Shown here piece by piece: positions 9,267-17,400 of a stretch of DNA of 41,888 bases. The stretch spans positions 1 through 41,888 of the forward strand of contig NZ_JARACO010000025.1 in the NCBI RefSeq assembly GCF_028765575.1. The letters are read 5' to 3'. The stretch's first letter is position 1. The number at the start of each line of letters is the position of its first letter. Both the position numbers and the translations under genes were made by a program. The DNA comes from Aliivibrio sp. S3MY1. GTDB lineage: Bacteria > Pseudomonadota > Gammaproteobacteria > Enterobacterales > Vibrionaceae. Under the pieces are notes generated by a model. That model was not told the origin of the DNA. It did not search any database and saw only the letters and a program-made list of their open reading frames with translations.

Positions 9267-10373
9267 TTATATCGATATCATTAAGCGATATGGTATCGAT
9301 TTTTTCCTGATACTTTTGCACAATACATCGCTTTTGATTTGAAAAGAGCCACGAATGAGTAATTGCTTTAAAATACGATAAGAAAATTTAACAGGATGGC
9401 GAACAACTAATTGGTTTAATTTATTGATATCACCAAAATAACGAATAAAGGCGGTATTTTTTGTTTCAACTGTCATGTCACGTAAAATAACCACAACAGA
9501 GCTTGGGTTCTGGTCGAAAATGGTCTCTGCTAATCGTTGACGTTGCTCTGCGGCATAGCGTGTGGTGATGTCTTCAATATGCAATAACGAGTGTTGCTCA
9601 CCTGAAATTGGGTATGATGAAATTTGATAGCGCACGCCTGTAACTTGATGACGGATAATAACGGGTAACAAACGTTTATGCTGTTCAATATGTTGTAATA
9701 GTTCGTTGATACGGGTGCTTGGTTCAAACTCATGCAGTATGTCGTAAGGCGTTAAAGAACCATCAATATGATGACTTTGATTTCCAATCTCTGGAAAAAG
9801 CAGATGGGCAGCAGGGTTGTAATAGGTGACTTCTTTACTCGGTGAAATGACTAATAAGCCTTGCTCTATAGAGTCAAGAACTTGATTAATATAGTGGTTT
9901 CTATCCTCTAAATTCTGGAAGGCTTTTGTTAATAAGTCGTCTCTATAACTAAGGTTGTCTAGCATTTCATTAAAACAATGCGTTACCATTCCTAATTCAT
10001 CAGGATGTAGAACATCAAGGCGTTTATGGGTTACCCCTTTTTTAATAACACTCTGCATGGAATGAAATAAGGACGACAAAGGCATGGCAATTAATGTGTG
10101 TAATCCATGTGCAAAAAAGAGTGCTAAGATAGAAAGTATTAATGAGGTACATAAGAAAATAACAATGATCTGATTACGTTGCTTAAATATATTATCTTTG
10201 GATACCCATACAGTTAGGTTGCCAAGGTAGTGATATGACATCATATACTCATAGTAATTCAAATTGCCATCAGGGTTTACGGTATAAGCACAGCTACTGC
10301 AATAACTGTTTTCTTGAAACTGAGTATCTAACTCTAAGCGGGAAGGGGTAATTACAGCGCGTCCCCAGCCTGC
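9267..10373 (-). pseudogene. HAMP-PAS sensor remnant, fused in frame behind a broken TonB receptor
   Basis: The 3' part of a membrane sensor. Reading from the TAG at 10374-10376 there is a short stretch still resembling TonB-receptor barrel sequence (AGWGRAVITPSRLE), then unassigned periplasmic-looking sequence. Then come a membrane span (IIVIFLCTSLILSILALFFA), a HAMP segment (AMPLSSLFHSM to DELGMVTHCFNEMLDNL), a PAS domain (INQVLDSIEQGLLVISPS) and the start of a second PAS (AETIFDQNPSSVVVILRD). It then stops with no kinase, GGDEF, EAL or methyl-accepting domain. There is no credible start: the only initiation codon near the 5' end of the open stretch is a TTG at 10262 without a good ribosome site. 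Both ends look lost, so I treat it as non-functional. Its convergent neighbour is an intact cyclase. Confidence 0.7.
9271..9305 (+). terminator. Intrinsic terminator of the CHASE3-GGDEF gene
   Basis: ATCGATATCAT (9271-9281) pairs with ATGGTATCGAT (9290-9300), with one T-G pair and an 8-base loop, followed by a run of T. It lies 12 bases past the stop codon and also overlaps the 3' end of the convergent sensor remnant. Confidence 0.8.
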
Positions 10374-11699
10374 CTATAGACGTTGTTTATCCGTTAACTT
10401 TTGCAGTGCACGCACTTGTGGTTGTGAATACCACTCTTCGGTAATGTTTGCATATTGTATGCGATTGCCAAGGGTAACTTCTGTGCTGTCAGTTAGATTA
10501 ATACTTAAGTTTGTGTAGATACCATAACTTTGGTTTAAGAATTCATGCTCTTCAGTGGTGCGTATATAAGGCGAAAAATATTGCTCTTCTTTGGTGAATT
10601 GAGCGTATTCCTCATCAATAATACGAGCGTTGGCCCCAATGGTTAGCGCCCCAAAATATTGAGTATTAAACGTGTATCGAGTATCTAAATCTAAACGTGT
10701 AAAACTGGCGGGTTCATTGGTACCGTCTGATTCACTGTGAGTGAGCCAAAGTTGATTTTCCCATTGGTCGCCATCTAGTTTGTCATGTAAATATTGAAAG
10801 CCTGCAAACAGCTCTTGAGAGTTCATTTCAGTAAAAAAAGCGTCGTAATCATTTTGATGTGATGCCGGGTCTAAAAAAGCAGGCGTGTAGTGCAACCATT
10901 GATAATCTTCACGAGAGCGGATCCCACCAAATTGCATTGAAACGGTGTTTTGTTGGTTTTGGTAATCCGCACGCATCCCAAAACGCTCGGTTAACACTTT
11001 TAAGTGGCGAATTTCATTCAAGATAGGATCTTTATCGGTAAAGGGGGAGTGCTGTAAAGATTCGATATAGCCAGATAAATGGGTATAGTCATTTATCTGA
11101 CCACTGTGATGAGCTTTAAATTCTTTATAGTCGAAATTACCTGCCGCAGCACTTACTTGTGCTTTAGGCGCACTTTCAGCATCTTTAGTGATTATGTTAA
11201 TGACCCCGTTAACCGCGTTGCCGCCCCACATTGTACCTACAGGCCCTAATACAACTTCAATACGGTCAATATTGTCTAGACTTACGGGCAAGGTATCCCA
11301 ATTAACACCTGAGTACATTGGATTAACGGTACTTCTTCCGTCTATCATTACTAGTAGTGTATTGTTTTCACCTTGGTTTTTACTGCGAGCAGAGACGGTC
11401 CAGTCATAGTCTGAGAATTTAGCGACATGGAGACCGGGGGCAAGAATAAGGACATCCGCGATCGATCGTGCACTAGAGCGTTCAATCTCTTTTGAGGTAA
11501 TGATATGCACAGACGCAGGGACGTCAGATAAACTGAGTGATGTTTTAGTGGCAGTGACTACCTTTGTATCAGTTAGTGAATCTAATGGCATATTAAGTAA
11601 TGCATCGAGGTTATCAACGTCATCTCCCATGCTTGCTAAAGCTTGAAAAGAGGACAGAAAATATAAGACATACAATAATGAATATCGAAGTATCAACAT
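10374..11699 (-). pseudogene. TonB-dependent receptor, truncated by an in-frame TAG
   Basis: N-terminal two-thirds of an outer-membrane TonB-dependent receptor (441 residues; the family is usually 600-700 or more). There is a Sec signal (LLYVLYFLSSFQALA), a short TonB-box region, a complete plug (VVTATKTSLSLSDVPASVHI to GVINIITKDAE) and early barrel strands. The stop TAG falls inside the barrel where relatives read LWAxxSRAVRTPSR; here it reads QRL-stop-AGWGRAVITPSRLE in the same frame, consistent with a Trp TGG to TAG change. The true C-terminal strands and terminal aromatic residue are absent. I prefer the ATG at 11699 over a TTG at 11708; no strong ribosome site is visible for either. A short plug-only product might be made but should not form a channel. 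Confidence 0.75.
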
Positions 11700-11846
11700 A
11701 AGATTCAACTAATACAAAGGTAAGTTAAGTAAAAGGCATTAAGTAAACACCCATTCCGTGTATTTTCAGTTAAATCTCATGTTTAAGATAATATTATGAA
11801 TCTTATTTGCGAGTTATACCTAATTTTTATGAATGTAACATCATTT

Positions 11847-13061
11847 TTATTTATAGGCGCTTTGTAATTTCAGTCTTTGTATTGGCTTATCATTAATTGG
11901 CAAGTGAATTAATGCCGCACAGAAAGCCAGAACAACCGTAGACCACCAAATTGGTTCGTATGAGCCATAATAATCATAAATACGACCCCCAGCCCAAGCG
12001 CCTAAAAAGCTACCAACCTGATGAGTAAAGAAAACTAAACCATACAAGGTTGATAAGTAACGAGCACCGAAGATCTGGCGTACTAAACCAGAGGTTAATG
12101 GCACTGTACCTAACCAACAGAAACCAATGGCACCACCAAAAATAGCCGCGGTGTGCTCAGTAACTGGTAGTGTTACAAATGCGCCGATCACAATAGTACG
12201 AACAAAATACAGTGCAGACATTACGTGTCGCTTGCTGTACTTATCGCCCATAACACCCCAGAAGTATGAACCGAAGATATTAAAAATACCGACATAAGCT
12301 AATGCCATTGCCGCACTTGAAGCGGGGAGATCTTTATCGGCTAAGTAACTAGGTAAATGGGTAGCAATGAACATCACATGAAAGCCACATACAAAGAACC
12401 CTGCGTGGATTAACCAGTAGCTTTTGTTAGCAAATGCTTCTTTTAGCGCCTCGGTTAATGTCTGCGTATTTTCTTCTTCTGTTTGTTTTTCTGATGGCTT
12501 TGCTGTCTTCATAAACAGAGCAAAGGTAATAATAAGCGTACATAGCATGGCGAATACTTGTAATGCAAACTGCCAGTTAAAATCATGCAGTAAGGTTTGG
12601 GCGCCAGGAATGACCGCAAACATACCAAAAGAACCTGCAGCCGTTGTTAAACCAAACGCTTTAGCAGCATGTTCAGCAGGAACAACTTTAGCGACCGCTC
12701 CTAAAATAATGACATAACTGGTGGCACTTAAACCAAAGCCCACTAGTGCGCCAAGAGATAAATACAACATGCTCGGTTCAGTTGCGACAGACGTAAGAAC
12801 CAGTCCCAATGCATAAGAGGCCGCTCCTATCATGATAATGCGTTTAGAGCCCCACTTATCTGATGCCATGCCAACAAATGGTTGAAAAATGCCAAATAAT
12901 AGGTTTTGTAGTGCGATAGCAAAGCTAAAAAATTCACGTCCAGTTTGGAAATGGTCTGAAATTGGCATCATAAAAATGCCGAATGATTGTCTGATCCCTA
13001 GACTGATAATTAAAATCCCGATCCCAAGCCATACTAGTGGTGGAAAGCGAAAAATACTCAT
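11847..13061 (-). CDS. Major facilitator superfamily transporter
   Basis: Inner-membrane transporter of 404 residues with about 12 hydrophobic spans in two halves, joined by a charged cytoplasmic loop (KTAKPSEKQTEEENTQT, near residue 195). The MFS A-like motif between spans 2 and 3 reads GMASDKWGSKR, and a related GVMGDKYSKR occurs in the second half. The overall look is that of the monocarboxylate/oxalate-formate antiporter branch, but the substrate is not readable. It begins 9 bases after a small His-tailed gene, with AAGAG as ribosome site, so the two are almost certainly cotranscribed. The damaged TonB receptor follows on the same strand after 147 bases without an obvious terminator. Confidence 0.85.
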   Translation of the reverse strand: MSIFRFPPLVWLGIGILIISLGIRQSFGIFMMPISDHFQTGREFFSFAIALQNLLFGIFQPFVGMASDKWGSKRIIMIGAASYALGLVLTSVATEPSMLYLSLGALVGFGLSATSYVIILGAVAKVVPAEHAAKAFGLTTAAGSFGMFAVIPGAQTLLHDFNWQFALQVFAMLCTLIITFALFMKTAKPSEKQTEEENTQTLTEALKEAFANKSYWLIHAGFFVCGFHVMFIATHLPSYLADKDLPASSAAMALAYVGIFNIFGSYFWGVMGDKYSKRHVMSALYFVRTIVIGAFVTLPVTEHTAAIFGGAIGFCWLGTVPLTSGLVRQIFGARYLSTLYGLVFFTHQVGSFLGAWAGGRIYDYYGSYEPIWWSTVVLAFCAALIHLPINDKPIQRLKLQSAYK

Positions 13062-13070
13062 AATGTGCTC

Positions 13071-13253
13071 TTAATGGTGATGATGAGAATGATGGTGGTT
13101 ATCGTCTTGACCTGTCTGCTGATGGCACCCACTATTTACCGCTTGTTGAGCTAATAAATTCAACAAAGTAGGTGAGTTATGAACGGCAATAAGGGATAAA
13201 ACTAATAACACACTCATTCTGACCAATTGAGCGAAAATGGATTGTGAAAACAT
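13071..13253 (-). CDS. 60-residue membrane-anchored protein with a His-rich tail
   Basis: I do not recognise a named family. There is a hydrophobic segment (about residues 8-35, able to be a signal anchor or one membrane span), then a short polar stretch with a single Cys, and a tail of eight His among the last nine residues (HHHSHHHH, preceded by DDN). Such tails bind Ni, Zn, Cu or Co in metallochaperones and transporters. Coding status is supported by the 9-base gap to the MFS gene, by similar ribosome sites on both genes (CTAAGAG and TTAAGAG), and by a 9-bp inverted repeat in its leader. The inference is a metal-related partner or sensor peptide for the MFS protein. A chance His run is the alternative. 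Confidence 0.6.
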   Translation of the reverse strand: MFSQSIFAQLVRMSVLLVLSLIAVHNSPTLLNLLAQQAVNSGCHQQTGQDDNHHHSHHHH

Positions 13254-13256
13254 GCT

Positions 13257-13284
13257 GCGCTCTTAGGGTTAAAAATAAGAGCGC
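13257..13284 (-). promoter_or_regulatory. Inverted repeat in the leader of the His-tailed gene, covering its ribosome site
   Basis: GCGCTCTTA (13257-13265) and TAAGAGCGC (13276-13284) form a perfect 9-bp dyad with a 10-base spacer. In the minus-strand transcript the downstream arm TAAGAGCGC contains the ribosome site for the ATG at 13253, so the hairpin would hide it. There is no T-run after it, so it is not a terminator. It could be an RNA switch or a DNA operator. Confidence 0.5.
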
Positions 13285-13384
13285 GAATAGTAGAGAAAGG
13301 GGAACTATGAAGCAAATGACTATTTCTCAGGGAGTCTATGATTTTTATGCATAGATCTATTTATACTAAGAATAAATAAAGTTG

Positions 13385-13849
13385 TTAGTCTGTAATTTCA
13401 CCGACAATGACATCTTCTACTTTACTATTTAAAAATAGATTACGTTTAATAATAGGATCGACAGCGGCGAGTGCAGCGAAAGAGCCTGCCCAATGGTCAG
13501 TGTGAGCAGCAAGTTCAACATAAGCAACATTGTTTTTAATTCTAAAGTGGGTGACTTGACCTGCGCTTTTATAATTCGGTAGTAAAATCTCTTTCGCACT
13601 GCGTTCAGCAAGTTCTTTGAAAGAGGTTTTATGGATACACTGGCTTACAAATATCACAGAGTTAAGTGGATTCTCCCCTCCGATTTGCGAAAACTCAGCC
13701 ATGGCATGACGGTAATCTGGAATGTCTTTTGGTAGTGATAATAAAAATTCATTATTACTACATTGGACAGTGTCTTGCTCTACATTGCTATCTAATTGGC
13801 AACCACCAAGAAGTATAAGTAATGTAAGTAATGTAAGTACTGGCTTCAT
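13385..13849 (-). CDS. Hypothetical lipoprotein
   Basis: A 154-residue exported lipoprotein: basic start, Leu-rich core and lipobox LGGC (Cys17), followed by Gln-Leu-Asp. The mature part has two further Cys (in VQCSNN and VSQCIHK) that could form a disulfide, and a C-terminal stretch resembling a small alpha/beta domain (HFRIKNNVAYVELAAHTDHWAG). I recognise no family. It lies 120 bases downstream of the TPR-GAF-GGDEF gene on the same strand with no clear terminator between, so it may be cotranscribed. The signal is encoded partly by short tandem copies of AAGTAATGT, a possible slippage site. Confidence 0.7.
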   Translation of the reverse strand: MKPVLTLLTLLILLGGCQLDSNVEQDTVQCSNNEFLLSLPKDIPDYRHAMAEFSQIGGENPLNSVIFVSQCIHKTSFKELAERSAKEILLPNYKSAGQVTHFRIKNNVAYVELAAHTDHWAGSFAALAAVDPIIKRNLFLNSKVEDVIVGEITD

Positions 13850-13969
13850 AAGAAGAGGATCTACCTTTTGTAACTTTTTCTGGGATCATAAAAGCTAGTG
13901 TATCGCGTCAAAGTTAAATGTCGTGTATTTATCTTGATAAACGCCGAAACAGAAGCAGAAATCATGATA

Positions 13970-16090
13970 TTAGATCAATAAGTAATTATTGCGTCCAGCT
14001 TTTTTTACTTTATAGAGCTGCTTATCTGCAATATGACTAAGTTGGCTAAAGTTTTTAATTGATGAGGTTTGGTTTAATTGTGTATTAATACCGCCAATCG
14101 ATACACTTAAGCGATCAGAATAGCGTGATTTTGGGTTCGGTACATTAGCTTGATGTAAAGAATCACGTAAGCGGCGTATTTTTGTTTCAACTGTATTTGA
14201 GGTATGATCGAAAGAGATGATCAAAAACTCATCACCCCCATAACGGAATAAATAATCATTACTGCCACTGAATGCATTTCTCATTAATTGACTGATAACG
14301 TTAAGGATATTATCACCTTCAATATGGCCATACGTATCGTTATAGGTTTTATAGTCATCTAAATCCAACATCAAAACAGCAATGTTGGTGTTTTCTTTTA
14401 GTGCTTGTTCGACTAATTTTGGTGTAATTTTATCAAGTTGATAACGGTTGTATAATCCCGTTAATGGATCCGTTTTTGAGAGTAGATCTAAGTTTTTATT
14501 CGCATCTTCTAATCGTTGTCTTTGTTTTTGATTTTCTAATGATACCGCGATAAAACTCGCTAAGTGTTCTATCAGATGGCGATGGTGCTCATGGTATTGA
14601 TTAGCATTATGATGTTGAACGGATAACAAACCAAGTACGTCATCTTTTAAAATAATAGGCGTCAGAATAATAGAATGCACCGCTGGGCTATTTTTACGCA
14701 CCACCATGTCATTTTTTTTACGCTGTTCGTTATCAACAAAGGGAGCGAGAGCATCATCCGTCACGGTATTTAAGTGTACGGTAGCGCGGTTTTTAATCAC
14801 ATAGGTACCAACGGTTTTATGTTGTTGGCAGTTAATTGTCAGAAGTGGTACAGGGCCATTTGCATCGATAAAATAACGATAATCAAGATCATGAGTTTCT
14901 TTATCATATAAGGCAATACCGAATTCGAAAGTCGGTAAAATAGAGTTTATCTTAGTTAATATATCTGTAAGCGATGCGGTTAAATCTAGTGTCGTTGCTA
15001 TATATTGACCAATTTCTGTGATCGCTCCCATGTGCTCTTGCATGTTGCTTAATACTTGCTGTTGCTGATTGTCTTCAATCACATCGACATTTTTTATGAG
15101 CGCTTTATTTTGCAGTTGTTTTAATACGTCTAATGTTTTTTCTGCTTTTTGGATATGCAGTTTTTGATGAGAAATTAATTGAGGCCACTGTTGTTGTTTT
15201 TCAATCAAGTTCGCTTGCACATGAGCATATACACTATAAAACCCATAATTATTCGTGCTTTGTAGTTTTTTCTCAATGTCTTCACACAGTAATACAGCGT
15301 CATCGTTATGATTAATACTTTCTAAATACTGTGCAAAAAAGATACTGTTTTCTAATTGATTATGTTTATCTTGAGTATCAGAGTAAAACTCTTCTGCTTT
15401 TTTAAAATATTCAATAACAAGCTTTTGTGAGGCATTAGGTTGTTTAGCCAATATCTGAGCTAGATAACCATAAGAAAGAGCGATAATACGGCTAGAATGG
15501 TTCTTTTTTGCGATATTTTTTGCTCTATGGATAACGTTTATGGCTTTTTTAAACTGCGATAAGTGTCCATAAGCATAACCAATATTAAGCAGTGAGATGG
15601 CTTTATTTTGTAAATTATTTGAGTTTTTAGCTGCAGTAACACCTTGCTTTGCATACTCGATTGCTTGTTCGTATTGAGCCAAACATAAATACATATCACT
15701 GATGTTACAGTAAATCAGCGAACGGATATTATCATCAAGTAGCTGTATGTTTTCTAGAACCTCTTTATACAGAATGTAAGCGGTTGTGTAGTTTTCAGCG
15801 TCAATATACATGGATGCTAATAATGCATTTATATAAATACGAAGTGGCAGTTCATCATCGGTTAAAAGTGATAAACAGAGTTTATAAGCAACAATTGCCG
15901 ATTTAATATTATCTTTACGATCAAATGTATAGGCGTTGAGAAAGAGTTCAATAGATTTAGGGCAAGAGCAATTGTTCTCTTGGCAGATCCGAGAGACTTT
16001 CGTTTTAATCTGTTCCAATCCATTTAATCCAGGGTAATTTTGAACCCTAGTAACAATTCCCATTAATTGAGAATAAACCTTATTACTCAT
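13970..16090 (-). CDS. TPR-GAF-GGDEF diguanylate cyclase, cytoplasmic
   Basis: A 706-residue signalling protein without signal or membrane span. Residues about 60-330 form helical tetratricopeptide-like repeats (repeated Ala/Gly/Tyr pattern such as LGYAYGHLSQFKKAI-type units), a protein-interaction scaffold. About 345-510 is a GAF domain, and about 520-705 a GGDEF domain with DPLTGLYNR at its start and an intact GGDEF motif (618-622). The inhibitory I-site is absent: the position five residues before GGDEF reads GSND, not RxxD, so feedback control is probably lacking. A GAGGATG ribosome site lies 7 bases before the ATG and directly abuts a perfect 15-bp inverted repeat. The GAF ligand and TPR partner are unknown. 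Confidence 0.88.
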   Translation of the reverse strand: MSNKVYSQLMGIVTRVQNYPGLNGLEQIKTKVSRICQENNCSCPKSIELFLNAYTFDRKDNIKSAIVAYKLCLSLLTDDELPLRIYINALLASMYIDAENYTTAYILYKEVLENIQLLDDNIRSLIYCNISDMYLCLAQYEQAIEYAKQGVTAAKNSNNLQNKAISLLNIGYAYGHLSQFKKAINVIHRAKNIAKKNHSSRIIALSYGYLAQILAKQPNASQKLVIEYFKKAEEFYSDTQDKHNQLENSIFFAQYLESINHNDDAVLLCEDIEKKLQSTNNYGFYSVYAHVQANLIEKQQQWPQLISHQKLHIQKAEKTLDVLKQLQNKALIKNVDVIEDNQQQQVLSNMQEHMGAITEIGQYIATTLDLTASLTDILTKINSILPTFEFGIALYDKETHDLDYRYFIDANGPVPLLTINCQQHKTVGTYVIKNRATVHLNTVTDDALAPFVDNEQRKKNDMVVRKNSPAVHSIILTPIILKDDVLGLLSVQHHNANQYHEHHRHLIEHLASFIAVSLENQKQRQRLEDANKNLDLLSKTDPLTGLYNRYQLDKITPKLVEQALKENTNIAVLMLDLDDYKTYNDTYGHIEGDNILNVISQLMRNAFSGSNDYLFRYGGDEFLIISFDHTSNTVETKIRRLRDSLHQANVPNPKSRYSDRLSVSIGGINTQLNQTSSIKNFSQLSHIADKQLYKVKKAGRNNYLLI

Positions 16091-16100
16091 ACTGCATCCT

Positions 16101-16138
16101 CAGATATTGATACCGTATATTAGCGGTATCAATATCTG
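16101..16138. repeat. Perfect 15-bp inverted repeat just upstream of the TPR-GAF-GGDEF gene
   Basis: CAGATATTGATACCG (16101-16115) and CGGTATCAATATCTG (16124-16138) match perfectly around an 8-base loop. The near arm touches the GAGG ribosome site of the gene that starts at 16090. No T-run follows on the minus strand, so it is not a typical terminator for the DUF924 gene upstream. It could be an operator, a translational hairpin, or one copy of a dispersed palindromic element. Confidence 0.75.
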
Positions 16139-16192
16139 ATATCAAACAGTATCTCCATCTGTTTGTTAATATTTATGAGGGATAATGTTATT

Positions 16193-16729
16193 TTAAAAAG
16201 AAGAATTCGGTTGAGTTAAAAATGCGATCTCTTCAGGCGTACTTTCTCTATTTAAAATGGCATTTCGATGTGGATAACGACCAAATTTATCAATGATGAT
16301 TTTATGTTTTACTTCAAATTCGTAATTACCCTCACGGTCTAATGATTTAAATAGCGCTAGGGCTTCTTCGTGAATTAACTGAGATTCACTGTGCATAAAA
16401 GGCATATATAGAAAGCTGCGTTGCTCTTCTGATAAAGATTGATCAACCTTAAGTGAGATGGCTTCTTGGGCCAGAGCTAAGGCAAGGGCATCTTGTGCAA
16501 AGGCTTTTGGTGTGTTGCGATACACATTACGAGAAAATTGGTCTAATACAATAATTTCAGCTAAACGTCCTAATGGCTCTGAACGCCATGTAAACAGCTC
16601 TGCTTGTGAGGCTTGCTCAAGTACTGAAAGAAAGCGACGTTTTATGTTGTTATCAACGTCATCATTACTGACAAACCAATCTTTAGGTTCTAATTCTTCA
16701 AACCAAAATTTGATGATTTCTTGATACAT
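16193..16729 (-). CDS. DUF924-family protein
   Basis: A soluble protein of 178 residues with the DUF924 pattern: a start of the type EIIKFWFEELEPKDWF, then GRLAEIIVLDQFSRNVYR, FLYMPFMHSESQ and KFGRYPHRNAILNRESTPEE near the end. The family is all-helical, TPR-like, and has no established function despite being widespread. I chose the ATG at 16729 because AAGGAAG lies 5 bases ahead; an upstream ATG at 16756 has no such site. It is divergent from hnoX across 115 bases. Confidence 0.88.
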   Translation of the reverse strand: MYQEIIKFWFEELEPKDWFVSNDDVDNNIKRRFLSVLEQASQAELFTWRSEPLGRLAEIIVLDQFSRNVYRNTPKAFAQDALALALAQEAISLKVDQSLSEEQRSFLYMPFMHSESQLIHEEALALFKSLDREGNYEFEVKHKIIIDKFGRYPHRNAILNRESTPEEIAFLTQPNSSF

Positions 16730-16844
16730 ATAGACTTCCTTTATGTTTAGATTCATCCGAGTATAGATGATAAAGATAAAATCTACCTTATTTAGATATT
16801 GCTTCCTACACTTAGATAGAGACGAACGGTGAAAAGGGTTAAAT

Positions 16845-17378
16845 ATGAAAGGGATTATTTTTTCAGAATTTTTAGAGTTAGTTGAAGATACTTTTGGTTT
16901 GGAAGTATGCCAAAAAATGTTAGATGATAATAATGATGATGGTGCTTATACCTCGGTAGGTACTTATGATCATAAAGAGTTAGTAAAGCTGATTATCTCA
17001 TTAAGCAAATTAACGAATATAAGTATTGAAGATTTACAGCAAGTTTATGGTAAGTCGGTTTTTCTTACTCTCTATAACAGTATGCCAAGTTTAGAAGGAA
17101 AATCGTCTACTACGTTTGATTTTATTAAGCAGGTAGAAAGTTATATTCACCTTGAAGTGAAGAAACTGTATGCACAGGCAAGCCCGCCAGAGTTTGTTTT
17201 TATTTCTAATACAGAATCTGAAATGGTGATGGATTACATCTCTGCGCGTTGTTTTTCTAATGTTTGTTTTGGTCTAATCCAAGGGTGTGCAGAGTATTTC
17301 AATGAAAATATAGACATTCAAATGCAGGCAATTCAGCAAGATGGCTCTCAAGTTCGTTTTACTTTATTGAAAGTATAA
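16845..17378 (+). CDS. hnoX: H-NOX heme nitric-oxide sensor
   Basis: Cytosolic heme protein of 177 residues that binds NO and controls a partner kinase. The family's heme signature is intact: proximal ligand His102 in YIHLEVKKLYA, and the propionate-binding motif Y-x-S-x-R at 131-135 (YISAR). The residue matching the distal Tyr of O2-binding members appears non-Tyr here, as expected for an NO sensor of a facultative anaerobe. It is followed after 22 bases by the hybrid kinase, the conserved operon arrangement. In V. fischeri, HnoX has been linked to NO sensing during squid symbiosis and to iron uptake control. AAGGGT precedes the ATG. Confidence 0.93.
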   Translation: MKGIIFSEFLELVEDTFGLEVCQKMLDDNNDDGAYTSVGTYDHKELVKLIISLSKLTNISIEDLQQVYGKSVFLTLYNSMPSLEGKSSTTFDFIKQVESYIHLEVKKLYAQASPPEFVFISNTESEMVMDYISARCFSNVCFGLIQGCAEYFNENIDIQMQAIQQDGSQVRFTLLKV

Positions 17379-17400
17379 TTTCATTAAGGGGGAGGTTAAG

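Noticed and set aside
11709-11846. Fur-box-like AT-rich sequence (GATAATATTATG) before the TonB receptor
   Set aside because: Only the first hexamer matches well; the remaining positions depart from the Fur consensus and the interval is generally AT-rich.
13813-13840. Short tandem copies of AAGTAATGT
   Set aside because: They encode the Leu/Thr-rich core of a lipoprotein signal; most likely low-complexity coding, with no sign of phase-variable frame change.
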